A stretch of DNA of 64,000 bases from JALZKA01 sp963754045 (GTDB lineage: Bacteria; Actinomycetota; Thermoleophilia; Solirubrobacterales; 70-9). Below, piece by piece: positions 60,480-64,000 of the stretch. The position numbers and the translations under genes were made by a program. Location: positions 1-64,000 of the forward strand of contig CAVWEN010000002.1 of NCBI GenBank assembly GCA_963754045.1, given 5' to 3'. Within the stretch, counting starts at the first letter, position 1, and the number at the start of each line of letters is the position of its first letter. A model generated the notes under the pieces. It was given only the letters and a program-made list of their open reading frames with translations. It was not told where the DNA came from and searched no databases.

Positions 60480-60826
60480 GCGGCTTCAAGCTCTCCGCCC
60501 GTCAGGGTCCGAAGGTCGTCCGGGACGAGTTCGACTCGCTTGACGACGCGATCCTCGCCCTTGAGGGCCACGCCAAACGGATCCGCTCCGACGGACCGCT
60601 CGAGGTCCGCAAGATGATCCGCGAGTTCGAACCGGGCCACCAGGTCGCCGGCCGGGTCGAGCTGACGACGGGAAGCCTGCTGCGTCGTGGCGTCACGGCG
60701 GGTGTGGACGTGATGGGCGACGGGAGCTTCATCCCGTATCGCGGCGGTATGGGACGCTCCGAGCTCGAACCGGGCGACCGCGGCCCGTTCGAGGCGATTC
60801 GAGAGGCGCTTGCAAAGGGTGTCTGA
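60476..60826 (+). CDS. hypothetical protein coupled to citrate synthase
   Basis: 116 aa from TTG 60476, which overlaps the TGA of citrate synthase. It starts SGFKLSARQGPKVVRDEFDS and has alternating strands and helices (AILALEGHAKRIRSDGP, RVELTTGSLLRRGVTAGVDV). It appears soluble and charged, without a recognised domain. Strict coupling to citrate synthase and a clean frame support a real gene. The function is unknown. Confidence 0.62.
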   Translation: MSGFKLSARQGPKVVRDEFDSLDDAILALEGHAKRIRSDGPLEVRKMIREFEPGHQVAGRVELTTGSLLRRGVTAGVDVMGDGSFIPYRGGMGRSELEPGDRGPFEAIREALAKGV

Positions 60827-61136
60827 GCAGGCCGAGATCCCGAAGGGAAGCGTGGCGATCGGGCGGCGGGTGAAGTTGCCAAGGGGGGCGGGCGAGCCGT
60901 TCGGGGTCTACATCAACGGCGTCGAGCAGGAGCTGGGCTGCGATTACGAGGTGCGGGCGGGCGGCATCGTCTTTACGCGACCGATCATCAAAGAGGAGAA
61001 GCTCGGCTTCTGGCGCTGGGCCTCGCTGTGGATCGGGCTGGTGGGTACCTACCGCAAAAACGAGTCAGTCGACGTGGAATACACGCTGCGAGGGGAGAAG
61101 AAGCTCGCCGCCGACGTTGAGATCCTGCCCGATTGA
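60819..61136 (+). CDS. hypothetical protein with one possible membrane-associated strand region
   Basis: 105 aa from GTG 60819; TTG 60810 with GAGAGG just upstream is an alternative. It overlaps the preceding gene. The sequence has beta-like repeats (VAIGRRVKLPRGAGEPFGVY, GCDYEVRAGGIVFTRPI) and a hydrophobic stretch RWASLWIGLVGTY. I recognise no family. With the previous gene it forms a citrate-synthase operon tail. Confidence 0.6.
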   Translation: MSEQAEIPKGSVAIGRRVKLPRGAGEPFGVYINGVEQELGCDYEVRAGGIVFTRPIIKEEKLGFWRWASLWIGLVGTYRKNESVDVEYTLRGEKKLAADVEILPD

Positions 61137-61188
61137 TGAAGCGCTCGGCAAAGGCCGTCCGCCCCGCTCGACCGCCTCGGCCGAGGCG

Positions 61189-62186
61189 CTAGCCCAGGCC
61201 GACCAGCGCAGCGACCCGGTCGCGGTGCGCCTCGGCCGAACCCAACATCTGGGCACCCAGGCGGGCGCGCTTCAGGAAGAAGTGGATGTCGTGCTCCCAG
61301 GTGAAGCCGATGCCCCCAAGGGTCTGGATCGCGTCGTGGGTGACGCTGGTCGCGGCGTCCGAGGCCCGCGCCTTCGCCATCGCAGCGGCGAGCGGTAGGT
61401 CGTCCGGGCTCGACTGGGCCGCCCAGGCGGCGTAGTAGGTGAGTGAGCGTGCCTCCTCGACGTCCCAGAGCATTCCGGCGAGCCGGTGCGAGACGGCCTG
61501 GTACGCGCCGATCGGACGGTCGAACTGCTCGCGCTCTTTGGCGTACTCGACGCTCATGTCCAGGGCGCGCTGGGCGACGCCCACGAGCTCTGCGGCCAGC
61601 GCGACGGCGCCCAGGTTCGTGGCCGGCTTGATGTCGCCGGGAAGTGGGTCTCCTCCTTCCGCGCCGACCCGGAAATAGGCGCGCGTGGAGTCGATCATGT
61701 CGAGGCGCTCGAGCTCGGCTTCTCCCGTGGGGACCAGCTTCGCACCGTTCCCGTCGGAGAGCACGAGAACGCTTGAGCCCTGGGCCGCGCCAGCGATCGG
61801 GTAGGGGTCGTTCGTCAGCTCAGTCGAGCCCCTGGACTCGCCGGATGCGATGCCGGGTAGCCACCTTGCCTTCTGCTCGTCGGACCCCGCCGACTCGATC
61901 AGCGCGCCAGCGAATGCGTTCGCGATGAACGGGCTCGGCGCGCACGCGTAGCCGAGCTCCTCCTGCAGGATCACCAACTCGACCGGGCCAAGGCCCTGGC
62001 CGCCGTGCTCCTCGGCGATCGCGATCCCGGTCCAGCCCAGGTCGCGCATCTCCTGCCAGGTCGCGTCGTCGTAGGGGGAGTTGGACTCGGCCAGCTCGCG
62101 CACCTTCTCGGGCTTGAAGCGGCTGGCGATGAACTCATGTGCGGTCGAGCGGATCTCGCGCTGCTCGTCGTTGAAGTCGAAATCCA

Positions 62187-62187
<1 letters not shown>
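61189..62187 (-). CDS. acyl-CoA dehydrogenase, small subunit-like
   Basis: 332 aa from ATG 62187, shorter than most ACADs and with a diverged flavin-binding loop (GSTELTND), a feature of the catalytically supporting or partner subunit in FadE heterotetramers (alpha2beta2). IQTLGGIGFTWEHDIHFFLK is the conserved C-terminal segment; LVGVAQRALDMSVEYAKERE marks the helical region. The ATG overlaps the stop of the next gene upstream by one base, so both products are probably made in equal amounts. Confidence 0.88.
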
Positions 62188-63326
<1,139 letters not shown>

Positions 63327-63342
63327 CGGGGCGCGAACCCTA

Positions 63343-64000
63343 CTAATCGAGCACGTAGAGGACGAAAAACGCCGACGCTACGTACGAGACGCCCGCGAAG
63401 ATGACCCCCGGGTCACGGGCGATGATCGACGCGGTCGAGCGGGTGTCGCGGCGGTCGTAGATCAGGTACAGGTAGCGAAAGACGCCGTAAAGGACTGATG
63501 GGGCCGTCGCCAACATCTTCGAGCCTGCGAGGGGCGAGTTCACGGCATAGATGATGTACGCGAGGATCGCAACGGACGTGACCATGGCGATCATCTGGTC
63601 GAGGAACGGCAGCGAGTAATGGTCGAGGACAGGCCGGGTAGCTGCTACGCCCTCGACGGGCATTTCCTCCAGAATGGCCTCCTGGCGGCGCTTGGTGAAG
63701 CCCAAGAAGAGCGCCAGCATCGCCGTGCAGACGAGGAGGTACTCGGAGGCGGTCGCGTCCACCGCGACAGCGCCCGCCACCACCCGCAAAATGAACAGCG
63801 ACCCGATCGTCATCACGTCGAGGATCACAAGCTTCTTCAGCACCACGGAGTAGGCCACCGTGATCGCGGCGTAGAGGCCGACCAGACCCGCCACCTCGAC
63901 CTCGATGGTCGCCGCGGGCAGCAGGACCGCGAAAGCCGCGAGCCCGACCGAGGCGGTGATCGCCGTCTCCTGCGAGAGGCTTCCGCTCGCGATCGGGCGG
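63343..64000 (-). CDS. UbiA-family prenyltransferase, decaprenyl-phosphate phosphoribosyltransferase-like (partial)
   Basis: The frame runs off the right edge; 218 codons are visible. KRPIASG-like RPIASGSLSQETA precedes AYSVVLKKLVILDVMTIGSL, where the second aspartate-containing motif lies; FLGFTKRRQEAILEE, LDHYSLPFLDQMIAM and GVFRYLYLIYDRRDT agree with decaprenyl-phosphate phosphoribosyltransferase (Rv3806c relatives). These membrane enzymes make the lipid-linked ribose/arabinose donor for the cell wall. At least six hydrophobic segments are visible. The N-terminal metal motif is outside the window. Confidence 0.88.
   Translation of the reverse strand, partial: RPIASGSLSQETAITASVGLAAFAVLLPAATIEVEVAGLVGLYAAITVAYSVVLKKLVILDVMTIGSLFILRVVAGAVAVDATASEYLLVCTAMLALFLGFTKRRQEAILEEMPVEGVAATRPVLDHYSLPFLDQMIAMVTSVAILAYIIYAVNSPLAGSKMLATAPSVLYGVFRYLYLIYDRRDTRSTASIIARDPGVIFAGVSYVASAFFVLYVLD

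Overview
The window looks like chromosome of a GC-rich actinobacterium. The GC-rich codon use, frequent GTG/TTG starts, a wax ester synthase/DGAT-type acyltransferase, a decaprenyl-phosphate phosphoribosyltransferase relative, a putative acyl-CoA carboxylase epsilon subunit and an AbiEi-DUF559 protein suggest Actinomycetota, and by inference the class Thermoleophilia (Solirubrobacterales-like). About 67 protein genes and three tRNAs are supported.

Layout. 1-3.7 kb: a tRNA-Arg(ACG) integration site with two displaced 3'-end copies of the tRNA (att-like), a broken DNA methyltransferase, an unknown protein with a HEPN-like stretch, and a divergent YceI/MarR pair with two palindromic operators. 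3.8-13.5 kb: a stand-alone LigD-type polymerase, M3 peptidase, MBL hydrolase, acyltransferase, L,D-transpeptidase, sulfatase lipoprotein and a flavoprotein. 13.5-25.8 kb: tRNA-Ser(GCT), a PLP enzyme, a Baeyer-Villiger monooxygenase/acyl-CoA dehydrogenase operon, DUF445, Abi-alpha, AbiEi-DUF559, a sugar-lactone oxidase, tRNA-Ser(TGA), a secreted GH26 enzyme and DUF2254. 25.8-30.7 kb: a sigma factor and a sugar-nucleotide/glycosyltransferase operon. 30.7-37.9 kb: propionate/methylmalonyl-CoA genes (mutase large subunit, carboxylase beta and a putative epsilon subunit), a degenerate HD-GYP protein, a secreted phosphoesterase with RTX-like repeats and dodecin. 38.0-42.3 kb: a sulfate assimilation operon (sulfite reductase, APS reductase, ATP sulfurylase, APS kinase), followed after 4 kb by an Rrf2 regulator and a TauE-type exporter. 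48.0-51.0 kb: separate ACAD, APH-kinase and HAD genes that together match the domains of human ACAD10. 51.0-64.0 kb: membrane proteins, DEAD-box helicase, quinone reductase, PfkB kinase, CPA1 antiporter with a DsbA-like neighbour, citrate synthase, an acyl-CoA dehydrogenase pair and a UbiA-family transferase cut by the right edge.

The most unusual signal is a dispersed palindrome of exactly 44 nt (GAACGTC...GACGTTC) present five times, always between genes: 9698, 19876, 20772, 45536 and 56881. Two copies frame the single AbiEi-DUF559 gene at 19907-20773 so tightly that its start codon lies in one palindrome and its stop codon overlaps the other. The gene encodes a predicted DNA-binding domain joined to a Vsr-like nuclease fold. 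This looks like a small palindrome-plus-nuclease unit with solo copies elsewhere, comparable in layout to REP/RAYT systems but with an unrelated protein.
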